Shown piece by piece: positions 55,850 through 64,000 of a stretch of DNA of 64,000 nucleotides (its first letter is position 1; the number at the start of each line of letters is the position of its first letter). Position numbers and translations under genes: made by a program. The notes below the pieces were generated by a model. That model saw only the letters and a list, made by a program, of their open reading frames with translations, had not been told where the DNA came from and ran no database searches. Origin of the DNA: Solenopsis invicta (Eukaryota; Arthropoda; Insecta; Hymenoptera; Formicidae). The DNA lies in contig NC_052670.1 of NCBI RefSeq assembly GCF_016802725.1, forward strand, positions 14,475,641 through 14,539,640, given 5' to 3'.

Positions 55850-56750
55850 ATTACGCAGCTAATCGCGAGACGATCCATAAGGAAGCGACATTGACTTTCT
55901 TCTTCTTTTCCATCGTCGACTCACTTATCACGTTCTTATTTTTTAACGCAGTAAAAAATTACCGATTTTTTATTCTTAATTTGGACGCAAATACAATACC
56001 GGACCTATTACGATTGTAACCGGTGGTAATACCGTGCGCTGCGCGATGACTGCGATATTCTCGAATGTCAGCGGAAACGATCGCGTAGCAGCCGCCATCA
56101 TGGCGCAGTGTCATCGCCGGTACCGTTTTCGAATTAATTAAGGCACGCATTACTCGTCGATTCGGGATGCGCGCACGTAACGTCGTCCGCGGCTTCCCTC
56201 ATTAGCGTCTGGCAATAATCAGCCGACAGGTCCGCAGTACGTTCGCGGTTACCCCGATATCGCTTCTTCTATTGCGCGTATATCTCCTCGATGCGGTGGT
56301 CGCAGGCAAAGGAGAAAGAAACAAATAGAGAGAGGAAGAGAAAGAGAGAGAGAGAGAGAACTCGGCTTTTTGCGAGCCGCGCGAATTTTAAGGAGCGCAA
56401 TCGAAAATCCGTTATACGAGAGAAGGAGCGAGGCGCTCGCCAATTAGACGCTCCTCGTCGGCAAGGATTTCGTAAGAGGCGAGCTCCGCCGAGCGCGCGG
56501 GTTATGGAAATTAATTCCGGCGGAGAGATGCGAGAGAAACGGACAAACGCGATTTGACAAATCTGACAGTTTCGCGCGCGTGATCAGCATTCCGAAACGG
56601 AGGAGATTAATATTCAAATATCTATCATATCGCACGCACGACTGTGACAGATGGGCACTTTGGGATTTCACGTCGGGATTGCGACTTGAATAATAGGAAT
56701 CTGCACGCGCGCGAAACGTTCTTGTACAACGCGTGTGACGCAACACTTAA
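55850..56750. other. CpG-rich island 22, possible Polycomb-response-like segment
   Basis: GC-rich with the PHO-type palindrome CGCCATCATGGCG (56093-56105) and a GAGAGAGAG run (56346-56359) about 250 bases away, plus other GAGAG words. GAGA and PHO sites together are typical of insect Polycomb response elements, but spacing here is loose and the GA run may be only a microsatellite. Confidence 0.3.
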
Positions 56751-57064
56751 TATTACATATAATAAATGTCAAAAAAATTATTAATACACGTTTAAATATG
56801 ATCATCGCCTGGAAACATATTTTTTGGATTACGTATAGTAGTTCTTTGTCCAGCATAAGTCAGTTGTCCGTCATTCTGTGATATTAAAACTATTATTTTT
56901 TGTTACAACGTGAAGTGATTCCAACACACGATGGTAAATTCAAAACTGATTGTTCATTATTTGTTTTATTTTAATAATGCTCACTTTGCAGTAAGAAAAC
57001 ATTTGCATTTATGTACCAGAAAGCATATTGTTTAATAAAAATACAAGTGTTCTTATTTTTATTA
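56751..57064. other. AT-rich segment, nothing recognised
   Basis: No gene or repeat partner found. Confidence 0.4.
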
Positions 57065-57158
57065 ATTATCAATTTAATATTATGATATTACTATTTTTGT
57101 TCAGTTTCAGGAATTTGAAAATGTGTGTAAAATCACACGAGAAATATTAGCATTACAG
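57065..57158 (+). repeat. Dispersed repeat family D, copy 2
   Basis: ATTATCAATTTAATATTATG, TTTTTGTTCAGTTTCAGGAA, TGTGTAAAATCACACGAGAA, ATATTAGCATTACAG: the same order as 40285-40416. Confidence 0.55.
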
Positions 57159-57611
57159 AGAAAATCCAGTTATAAATAGGCCTTTCTTTAATTGTTGTGC
57201 TCTCATATATTAGTCTGTATTTTCTTACTTATTATTTTTATTTTATTTTTAAATTAAATTAGTAATCTTATAAAAAAAAACAAAGTAGCAGTCACAATTT
57301 TTTGTAAAACTTGATTTTATAAAAGTTATAGATACTTAAGAATTATTCAGAATTATAATAATGTAATAATTTTGAATAAGTCTTGAGCATCTAGAACTAA
57401 TTTTATAAATAGTCTTAAGATTGAATGTAAAAGAATATGATGTAGAATATTATTTCATTAGTTGTATGTAAGTATTAAATAGTGATAAAATTGTACAATA
57501 ACTATTTACCTAATATATAATTATTAGAACAATTATGCTTTCGGTTTAAACGAACACTTTTATTAGAATCTGTTGCTGTACCACTATGTGCTATATTTCT
57601 TGTATCAATAA
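57159..57611. other. AT-rich bed, nothing recognised
   Basis: No structure found beyond short AT runs. Confidence 0.45.
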
Positions 57612-57613
57612 TA

Positions 57614-57871
57614 CACAGAGAAAACGGATTTCTTAAAGTATATCTAAAAATTTAGTTGGATATAGAACTGAAAATAATTTTATTAATACATCAATATAAT
57701 TATGCATATTGGACTCTCAAATTGAATTGCTAGAATATAAAAATTTTTTACAGCATTGCTCATTATGATTGCACAACCATTATAACTATTTTGATGGCCC
57801 ACTAAAATTATTTTCAAATCTGCATCCAGCTATAAATATTTAAATACTTCAACAAAATTGTTCTTTCCGTG
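57614..57871. mobile_element. MITE family M, copy 3 (TA duplication)
   Basis: 258 bp flanked by TA (57612-57613 and 57872-57873). Ends CACAGAGAAAACGG (left) and CACGGAAAGAACAATTTTGT (reverse complement of right). Inner arms ATCTAAAAATTTAGTTGGAT against AATATTTATAGCTGGATGCA, then ACTGAAAATAATTTTATTAA against GATTTGAAAATAATTTTAGT. Same layout as 24861-25110. Confidence 0.7.
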
Positions 57872-57943
57872 TATTTATTTTCATTAACAAGTCTATTTTG
57901 CATCACTGTTTTATTATATACTTCCTATCATATTTATTTTGCC

Positions 57944-57993
57944 AACGTTGCAACATTGTTGCAGTATTGCTACAATGTTTCATGCTATCTAGA
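57944..57993 (-). repeat. Family Q fragment
   Basis: CAACGTTGCAACATTGTTGC, then AGTATTGCTACAATGTTTCATGC (split after ACAATG). It shares TGCAATGTTTCATGCTG-type sequence with 15153-15192 and the word pattern of the hairpin at 1171-1257. Confidence 0.5.
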
Positions 57994-58096
57994 TATTTAA
58001 CATTATTGTAATTATTCTGTTCTTCTTTTAATAAATTCTTTTTCAAACAACTTATCCATTTTTTTTTGTAGCACACAATAAAAAATACTATAAAAT

Positions 58097-58204
58097 GTCC
58101 CAGAAAATTCACTTTAAATTTTAAGTTAAAATAACTCTTTTTTAAGTTATTAAGTTAAAATAAGAGTTATTTTAACTTAAACTTTAGAGTGGACTTTCTG
58201 AGAC
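58097..58204. mobile_element. Foldback MITE, 108 bp
   Basis: The left arm GTCCCAGAAAATTCACTTTA, AATTTTAAGTTAAAATAACT pairs with the reverse complement of the right arm, GTCTCAGAAAGTCCACTCTA, AAGTTTAAGTTAAAATAACT. It is almost entirely arm. No target duplication could be fixed. Confidence 0.7.
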
Positions 58205-58610
58205 GTACAAAAGTGTTTAATTAGCATTTTATTTTTTATTATGTAACTTCACTCATCATTTCACTCATGTTACCAATCCAGGATTATACATCACTTATTT
58301 CTTACAACAATAACATAACTAATAAAAAAACAAAGTTTCGAATTATTAAAATTTTGTAATATCATTCTTACGTGTAATTTTGTGTAATAACGTATTATAA
58401 CTGATTACAGAGGAATAAAAATATGATTAGCTCGTTATTCGATGTATTAAGTTCTCTTTTTTTTGCAAAATAACTAAAACAATAAGAATTTTTTAAATTA
58501 CATTATTATAAAAAATAATATATACAGCAGCACTTGAACGTTCTAATGTTTCATAGGAAAAGAGACAGAGAGAGAAAGAAACTGGTTATAGAGACATATT
58601 TCTAAATGTA
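58205..58610. other. AT-rich bed, nothing recognised
   Basis: Short AT-rich segment. Confidence 0.45.
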
Positions 58611-58895
58611 ACGCAGATCTGCAGAGAGTTCTCCACCGCCCTCCGCACCCACCGACCACAATCAGGGGATTCGTCAGATCACCGAAGAATTAGTGAGGTG
58701 TCTCGCTTGTACCTGCCTGCGAGGCGCGGGCGAGTGTTTGCATCGTAGTGTCCAACGGAGTGGAACAAGCAGGTAAAGATTATGGGCAATACAATGTGCC
58801 GCGGTACCCGCGCGTTTTCAGACGAGCTGAGTGGCAGTAGAAGTGGAGAGGTCCTTTGACGGAGTCAGCGGGAGAAAAAGAGGAAGCATAGAAAA

Positions 58896-58929
<34 letters not shown>

Positions 58930-59340
58930 CGAAAGATCTCGAGGAGATATTCCCTCGAACGATGGTCCGTGGAGAAACGGTATGCGGTTCTGGAATTTCG
59001 TCCTTTTTGTTGCGCTCGCGGCGGACGCCTCGTGTGATTTCAATAGACGAATCTCGAAGTCGCCGTTGTGCGTCCCGCTGCGAGTACTTCCACGGCGACA
59101 ATCCCGGCCCCGATCCGGTCCGGTCCGGGCCCGGAGCGGGAATAATATTTCAGCCGTGCGCGCCATCGCGAAACCCGGCCGTCGAATCCGTCAAAAACGT
59201 CGGTCTTGAAAAATCTATCGACTGGTAAGATCTGCATTCTCCGATGATCGGGGTCCGGTATCGCGCGGCACTAGACGCTGCGCCGGGGACTGCCGTTCCT
59301 TAAAAAAGGTCACTACCCTTTTCTACGATATTCCTCGCGG
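58611..59340. other. CpG-rich island 23
   Basis: GC-rich with a GA run (58897-58925) and a GGTCCGG-rich patch (59112-59136). Overlapping frames of 65-128 codons on both strands have no domain. Confidence 0.5.
58897..58925. repeat. (GA)n microsatellite
   Basis: About 12 GA units with flanking GAAA interruptions. Confidence 0.85.
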
Positions 59341-59722
59341 TGTTTGCCGTTATATGTATATAAATTATCTAGACAATCATCTAGAATCTAGACAAAAGAA
59401 AATGGCTTTATCTTATCATGATCTGGATCAGTTTCCAAACTTGTGTGGACAGCAACCCAATTTTTAAATCGGCAAACATCCATCAATCTTTAGTAAATAT
59501 GAAAAAGGGGGTGATAAATTGATTATTTGTACTACTTTATTTATGCCACATTATTCCCCCTATCTTTCCATTTTTTATTAAATATAATTTTATAAATCTG
59601 TTTCTTTATATATATAATAAGATCTAAAGATGTAAACAATGATAGAATTTTTGAAATGCTAACGACAAATTACATAGATCAAAAAATAGTAGCGTAATGT
59701 AAAAAGTGCTTCAAAAATATAA
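59341..59722. other. AT-rich segment
   Basis: ATCTAGACAATCATCTAGAA with CTAGACAAAAGA (59368-59399) is a small repeat of the CTAGA palindrome. Nothing else recognised. Confidence 0.4.
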
Positions 59723-59835
59723 GGCCTGTTCTTTTTGACTGAACTGGCTACACTAGTTCACAGTTTGCCTTCACGTTTGAAGAAGAAAGATAAACTTTGA
59801 ACTAGTGCAGCCAGTTCAACTAAAAAGAACGGGCC
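59723..59835. mobile_element. Foldback MITE, 113 bp, PIF/Harbinger-like
   Basis: The left arm GGCCTGTTCTTTTTGACTGA, ACTGGCTACACTAGTTCA pairs with the reverse complement of the right arm, GGCCCGTTCTTTTTAGTTGA, ACTGGCTGCACTAGTTCA. It is flanked by TAA (59720-59722) and TAG (59836-59838), a near match to a three-base duplication. The ends resemble those at 11710 and 28406 (a/gGCCnGT). Confidence 0.7.
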
Positions 59836-60011
59836 TAGAGATAGTACAAAAACTTTTACAAGAAACTTTGTCACAGTCCTTATAATGTGAGTTATAGATT
59901 TCCTCCATATTTTTCAACTTTGATTTTTTATTAGCGTATTGAATTGTTTGAAGAGCTCTTGTTTCATGCATAAAAAATAAAGGTCCATAAAAAGATGTGA
60001 ATATACTAGTT

Positions 60012-60195
60012 TCAACTCCTGAATTGTTTAGCTCAACAGCGAATCTTAAAGTTATCTAAATAAAACGATATATATAACTTTATCTTTTATTTAGATAAGT
60101 TTTAAATTATGTCATCTCTATTTTATTTAAGATATGTTTATATGTAATTTGTTTTATCTTTATATAGATAATTTTAAGTTCATTAAGTACAACTT
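60012..60195 (-). repeat. Dispersed repeat family G, copy 2 (minus)
   Basis: The reverse complement reads CTTAAAATTATCTATATAAA, AATTACATATAAACATATCT, AATAGAGATGACATAATTTA, and GCTGTTGAGCTAAACAATT at the end, parallel to 3140-3305. Confidence 0.65.
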
Positions 60196-60214
60196 TTGCA
60201 TCATCGCCGCAATT

Positions 60215-60626
60215 ACACTGAGAAAAAAGTTTTTGATATTTGCAACTGCAATTGCATGATAAAATAATTATGATTAAGAGTTTCAGTTTTATAATTATTA
60301 CTGTGCTATAATGTTAATAATAATAACTTTATATGTATAGTTCTATCAACTATAAAGAAATTTCATTATAAATCATGATACATAATTTTCAATATTTATA
60401 TAATAAAATATCAAGATATGAATGATAAAAATAAAATAAACATTTTTATGTAGTAAATTCCATTTGCAATTATAGTAAATGTAATTATTTTTTAAATATT
60501 CGCTAATAAAAACTAATAGCTATAATTTGTATGATTGAAACAACTATTCTATTAATAAATACTTGGCACTAAAAGTGACAGTAAGTTGTAGTTAAATTAC
60601 GCGAATTGCAACTATATTTTTTCAGT
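60215..60626. mobile_element. Possible foldback element, about 410 bp
   Basis: The left end CACTGAGAAAAAAGTTTTTG with TTGCAACTGCAATTGC pairs loosely with the reverse complement of the right end, TACTGAAAAAATATAGTTGC with AATTCGCG. The arms are short and eroded. The start resembles families B and M (CACnGAGAAAA). Confidence 0.4.
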
Positions 60627-60859
60627 AAATCGACGTGAAATTAATATTACTTAAATATTTGTAGATTTTTAGAGTGTGTATTTTAAAACGTTCAAGTTTT
60701 TTTTTTTACACACAAATCTCCTCGCTTTTCCTCCGTAACTGTATATTTAAACCTGATAAACCTCGACTGTATATTTAATTATATAATTGAAGAGAGACAT
60801 GAGATTTAATTATCCAGGAATGTTTTTTTAATTTTGTTAAAAATTTTAAAATTTGCCAA

Positions 60860-61450
60860 AGATCTTTACAAATTGTGGCGAATTCCAACTCGGGTTATCA
60901 AGCCGGTGATAAGCAGCCGAAGAACGCGCTTCGACGCTCGCTATATACTTCACGCCCGCTGATTCGATTTCTCCCCTTCCCTGCCCTGACCAGTCCCGAT
61001 TCTTTTTCTTGCCGTGCCCTTCTAAAGAAGACGTTGAAAAATGAGCAGGATGACGATTGTGATTACGAGCGGGCGAACAACGGCGCGACGAGACAGACGG
61101 ACAGACGGACAGAGGGCGACGGCGGTGGCGGCGGCGGCGGATGATGATGATGAGCAAGAGTAGAAGATTAGCGTAGCATTAAAGAGATGCCATCTCTCCC
61201 GCGTCTCTTCCTTTATCCCGACTCTCGTGAGTCGGATCGAGCGCAGCATGCGCGCACTGTATAAATGTATCGTTGAAAATTTGTTCGTTTTCTGTAATCC
61301 GCGCCATAAAACCCTCCGCCGTTGCGCTGGGAGGGTTCATTAACAGATAGAAGACCGAACGCTGCTATTCTGTGCGCGACCGCCAACGGGACAAATAATA
61401 GCGATAAGAAGTAGAATGCTGGCGACGAGAAGTAGACGAGAAATTGTAGA
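60860..61450. other. CpG-rich island 24 with simple repeats
   Basis: GC-rich. A compound GACAGACG / GGC / GAT repeat lies at 61085-61155. Frames of 75-103 codons on both strands have no domain and some simply translate the repeats. Confidence 0.5.
61085..61155. repeat. Compound (GACA/GACG)n-(GGC)n-(GAT)n repeat
   Basis: ACAGACGGACAGACGGACAG, then GGCGGTGGCGGCGGCGGCGG, then ATGATGATGATGA in succession. Confidence 0.9.
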
Positions 61451-61514
61451 ATCGTAGCTACCACAGACAATCTTAAGGATACAATACACCTATTTTCAAA
61501 ATATTAAAAAAAAA

Positions 61515-62023
61515 CAAAAAAAATTGCAAATTTTTTTTGTACTGTATTTGAACGTAATACAAAAAAAAATTGGCGGCCGGAATTTTCTACCTGGATCAAA
61601 AATTATTTTAATGAAAGGTAGAAATATATCAGAAAATGTGACACAAGAATCTGAATTTTTTGTATAAATATTTCAAGTATTTAAGATGATTTATGTAAAG
61701 TTTTATTGCAATCTAAAGATTATATTTATTTAGTTATTTATTTATTTATTTATAGTACAAGTAAACTCAAAATCGCAATAAAATTTTGCATGAATTATTT
61801 TGAATACTTAAAGTACTTATATTAAAAAATTGAGCCTGTTAGTATTATTTTTTAATTTTAGTATTATAACAATACAAATAATAACAAAGTAAATAAGCTA
61901 TAAAAATGTATTGTTTAATATAAATAGACTGTTATAAACAAACTTTCATATATGATTTATTTAAATTATTAAAAAATATAAATATCAACACATTTATAAA
62001 AATGGGTGTAAGATATCCTTAAA
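61515..62023 (+). repeat. Dispersed repeat family E, copy 3
   Basis: AATTTTCTACCTGGATCAAA, GATGATTTATGTAAAGTTTT, ATTTATTTATTTATTTATAG, CGCAATAAAATTTTGCATGA, ACTTAAAGTACTTATATTAA and ACTTTCATATATGATTTATT match copy 1 in order. The end TGTAAGATATCCTTAA matches copy 2's TTACTCTGATACATCCTTAA. Confidence 0.65.
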
Positions 62024-62460
62024 TCTTTTGTTAAACATTCAGTTTTAGAAGTATATACATCATTTTAAACTTTCACGTCCTTCTTCATAAAAACTTGAAG
62101 CTATATATAATATCCATCATGAAGCTGACATGTAAAATTAAATATTCTAACTTGTAATATATCTGTGTATTAAGTAGAATATTTTTATGTCTTTTCATAA
62201 AATTTACACAGGCTTCATTTATTTAGTATCAAATTAAATAGTTGTTTTTCAAATTTACGAGTATTACGAAAATATACCCATCTAAAATGGAACGATTTTA
62301 AAATCGCTTAAGATAAAGTTTTAATTGATTCATCCACTTTTCTAAAGACAAAATTTCGCAGATACAAAAAATGCAACTTACAACTGGTTATGTACAAATA
62401 ACATTCTAGAAAGCGTCAAAGATTAACACTCGTCAATGGTTTAAAACGAGGATTAAACAG
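62024..62460. other. AT-rich bed, nothing recognised
   Basis: No gene or repeat partner found. Confidence 0.45.
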
Positions 62461-62808
62461 TTTTGATGTTTATTTTTTAGCAATGATCGCGAGAAAGTCG
62501 CACGTACTTAAATTAAAGCGGGGATGACGGATGATCGAGACATCAACTGGTCGAATCAGTGGACGATGGTTTGCTAATACGCGAGAGGAGGCACCGAAAA
62601 GTCGCGACCGCGTGCAGATACAGATATGAGATCATATCTGCGTAAAATTAATTGCCAGTAAACTTCGTCCTAAATAATTAAGTAGAAACTGCGAATTCGC
62701 GAGCGCTCCTTTTTTTCCTCGTCTCTTTTTCTTCTTTTTTTTATAATGAACGTGCCGTATCTCTCATCCATAATCGCTCAATGGTAGCAAGAAAGAAAAG
62801 AAAAGGGA

Positions 62809-62839
<31 letters not shown>

Positions 62840-63198
62840 TATTTTTTTCAGTTGATTACGATACAAAAATATTAAATGACGATCGTAATGTTTAAATAAC
62901 GAGCGAGATTTTTTGGGTCCAGTTAAACGTCGCATGCCACAGACAACTGTCTGATTGTATCTCGCTATTAATACATAGTGATAAACTGAATCGAGAGAAA
63001 GAGAGAAAAAGAGAGAGACGAAGAAAGGGATATATGTAAATTGTTTGACAACCAACGTATAATTTGGATAATTATCAATAAAAAACATAACGGAGAAACG
63101 CGATTAATCAATTTTCCCCACGATATTGCTAAGATCCGGTTTTTATCAAGCAAAATATGTTTATCAAAATGCCGCAATCATTTTTTTCTTGTATTACT
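62461..63198. other. Mixed segment with GA tract
   Basis: A small GC-containing patch (62480-62700). A GA run at 62811-62835 follows a purine-rich lead-in, and AGAGAGAAAGAGAGAAAAAG lies near 62995. The minus-strand Ser/Leu frames are artefacts. Confidence 0.45.
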
Positions 63199-63248
63199 CA
63201 TTCCTTATATGTGATCCTTCATTCACGTGGAACACATAAGGAATGAAT
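63199..63248. repeat. Short hairpin
   Basis: CTCATTCCTTATATGTGATC and its near complement GGAACACATAAGGAATGAATG (20 bases of it) face each other across a loop of about ten. It is small enough to be a microRNA-type hairpin or a MITE remnant. No known mature sequence was recognised. Confidence 0.45.
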
Positions 63249-64000
63249 GAAACTGGGAGAACGCGTCGCTTGGTAAAATATTACCGAAGCATGCGTTAAT
63301 AGAAAAATTACGAGAATCGCATCGATGAATATCGTGAAACATTATGTCGATAAAAATTTTATAAAAGTTTATTCCAAGGGAATATTCTAGTCTGAAACGT
63401 GAAAAAATTTGTCTATTTTGGGAAATTTAAAAAAGAAATCTGTTGTACATATTCTTCCACTGCTATACACATCTACTTAAACACATTTACAATTTTTGGT
63501 ATAGCTAAATATTTATTGGTTTTTATATTATATGAATTTAAAAACAGGTATATTTTTCAAGCTGGTTAACACGATTTCTCAGAAACTACCGAAGCTATTG
63601 TACTGTCTGTACTAATATTAATGAAAAATATTACAAATTATTAAAATGACGTGGTTTCAAAAAACAAGTGATTTTTCAACAAAATCCTTCAAGTTTATCA
63701 TGTATGAAAAAAAATAGTTAAATTTATCACAATAATCCTTTGGGTGACAAACGGACATATATTTTACATATGCGTGAAAATTATAGCCGACAGATTCTGC
63801 AGTTTCTGAAAAATCTTGTTGACCGGCTTTAAAAATATGTTCGTTTTTAAATTTACATAACGTAAAAGCTAATAAATATTTAGCCACACCAAAATTTTTA
63901 AGTATTCATTAAATATGTACAAATAGATGTGTAAAAGCGTAGAAGAGCATGCGCAGTAATTTTAAAAAATTCCCAAAAATAAGTAAACTTTTTCGCATTC
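63249..64000. other. AT-rich bed at window end
   Basis: Nothing recognised. A 76-codon AT-rich minus-strand frame (63657-63887) has no domain. Confidence 0.45.

Overview
The window looks like insect nuclear DNA, most likely from an ant or another hymenopteran. It is a mosaic of very AT-rich repeat beds and GC-rich islands full of CpG (runs such as CGCGCG and TCGCGAG), with many dinucleotide microsatellites and many small non-autonomous DNA transposons. There is no operon structure, no rRNA, no CRISPR and no prophage. The taxonomic call is an inference from base composition and repeat style; no species-diagnostic gene is present.

I found no protein-coding gene I can support. Every long open frame read was low-complexity (Ser/Leu/Arg-rich translations of CT or GA tracts, His-Thr or Cys-Val repeats of a GT tract), or lay in a GC-rich island where stop codons are rare, or showed no recognisable domain. 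The window is best read as a gene desert or the inside of very long introns.

Layout: about 30 GC-rich islands of 0.3-1.4 kb (among them 1.68-2.99, 7.68-8.2, 10.18-10.6, 13.6-15, 19.3-20.8, 27.4-28.3, 30.6-31.1, 32.2-32.5, 35.1-36.2, 38.8-39.9, 45.5-46.7, 50.9-51.6, 55.9-56.7 and 60.9-61.4 kb) alternate with AT-rich beds. Several islands hold homeodomain-type TAATTA or CATAAA clusters and could be regulatory. Two hold TATA plus initiator-like arrangements. The AT-rich beds are largely old repeats. By aligning the window against itself by eye I delimited 13 dispersed families, named here A, B, D, E, F, G, H, M, N, P, Q, S and T, with 2 to 4 copies each, plus about ten single foldback elements.

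Most notable: (1) a 1.7-kb imperfect palindrome at 15594-17298 whose arms match over nearly their whole length and which carries a one-sided GT microsatellite; (2) a 160-bp foldback MITE at 11710-11869 with a TAA duplication, inserted in family A, with two other copies in the window showing the empty site; (3) a piggyBac-like MITE at TTAA (52135-52429) with an extra internal hairpin; (4) a 78-bp tRNA-like retroinsert flanked by perfect 15-bp direct repeats (52673-52780); (5) a tandem dimer of family F; (6) strong G-quadruplex candidates at 19801, 28125 and 51268. Transposon-derived hairpins, rather than genes, are what this window mainly consists of.
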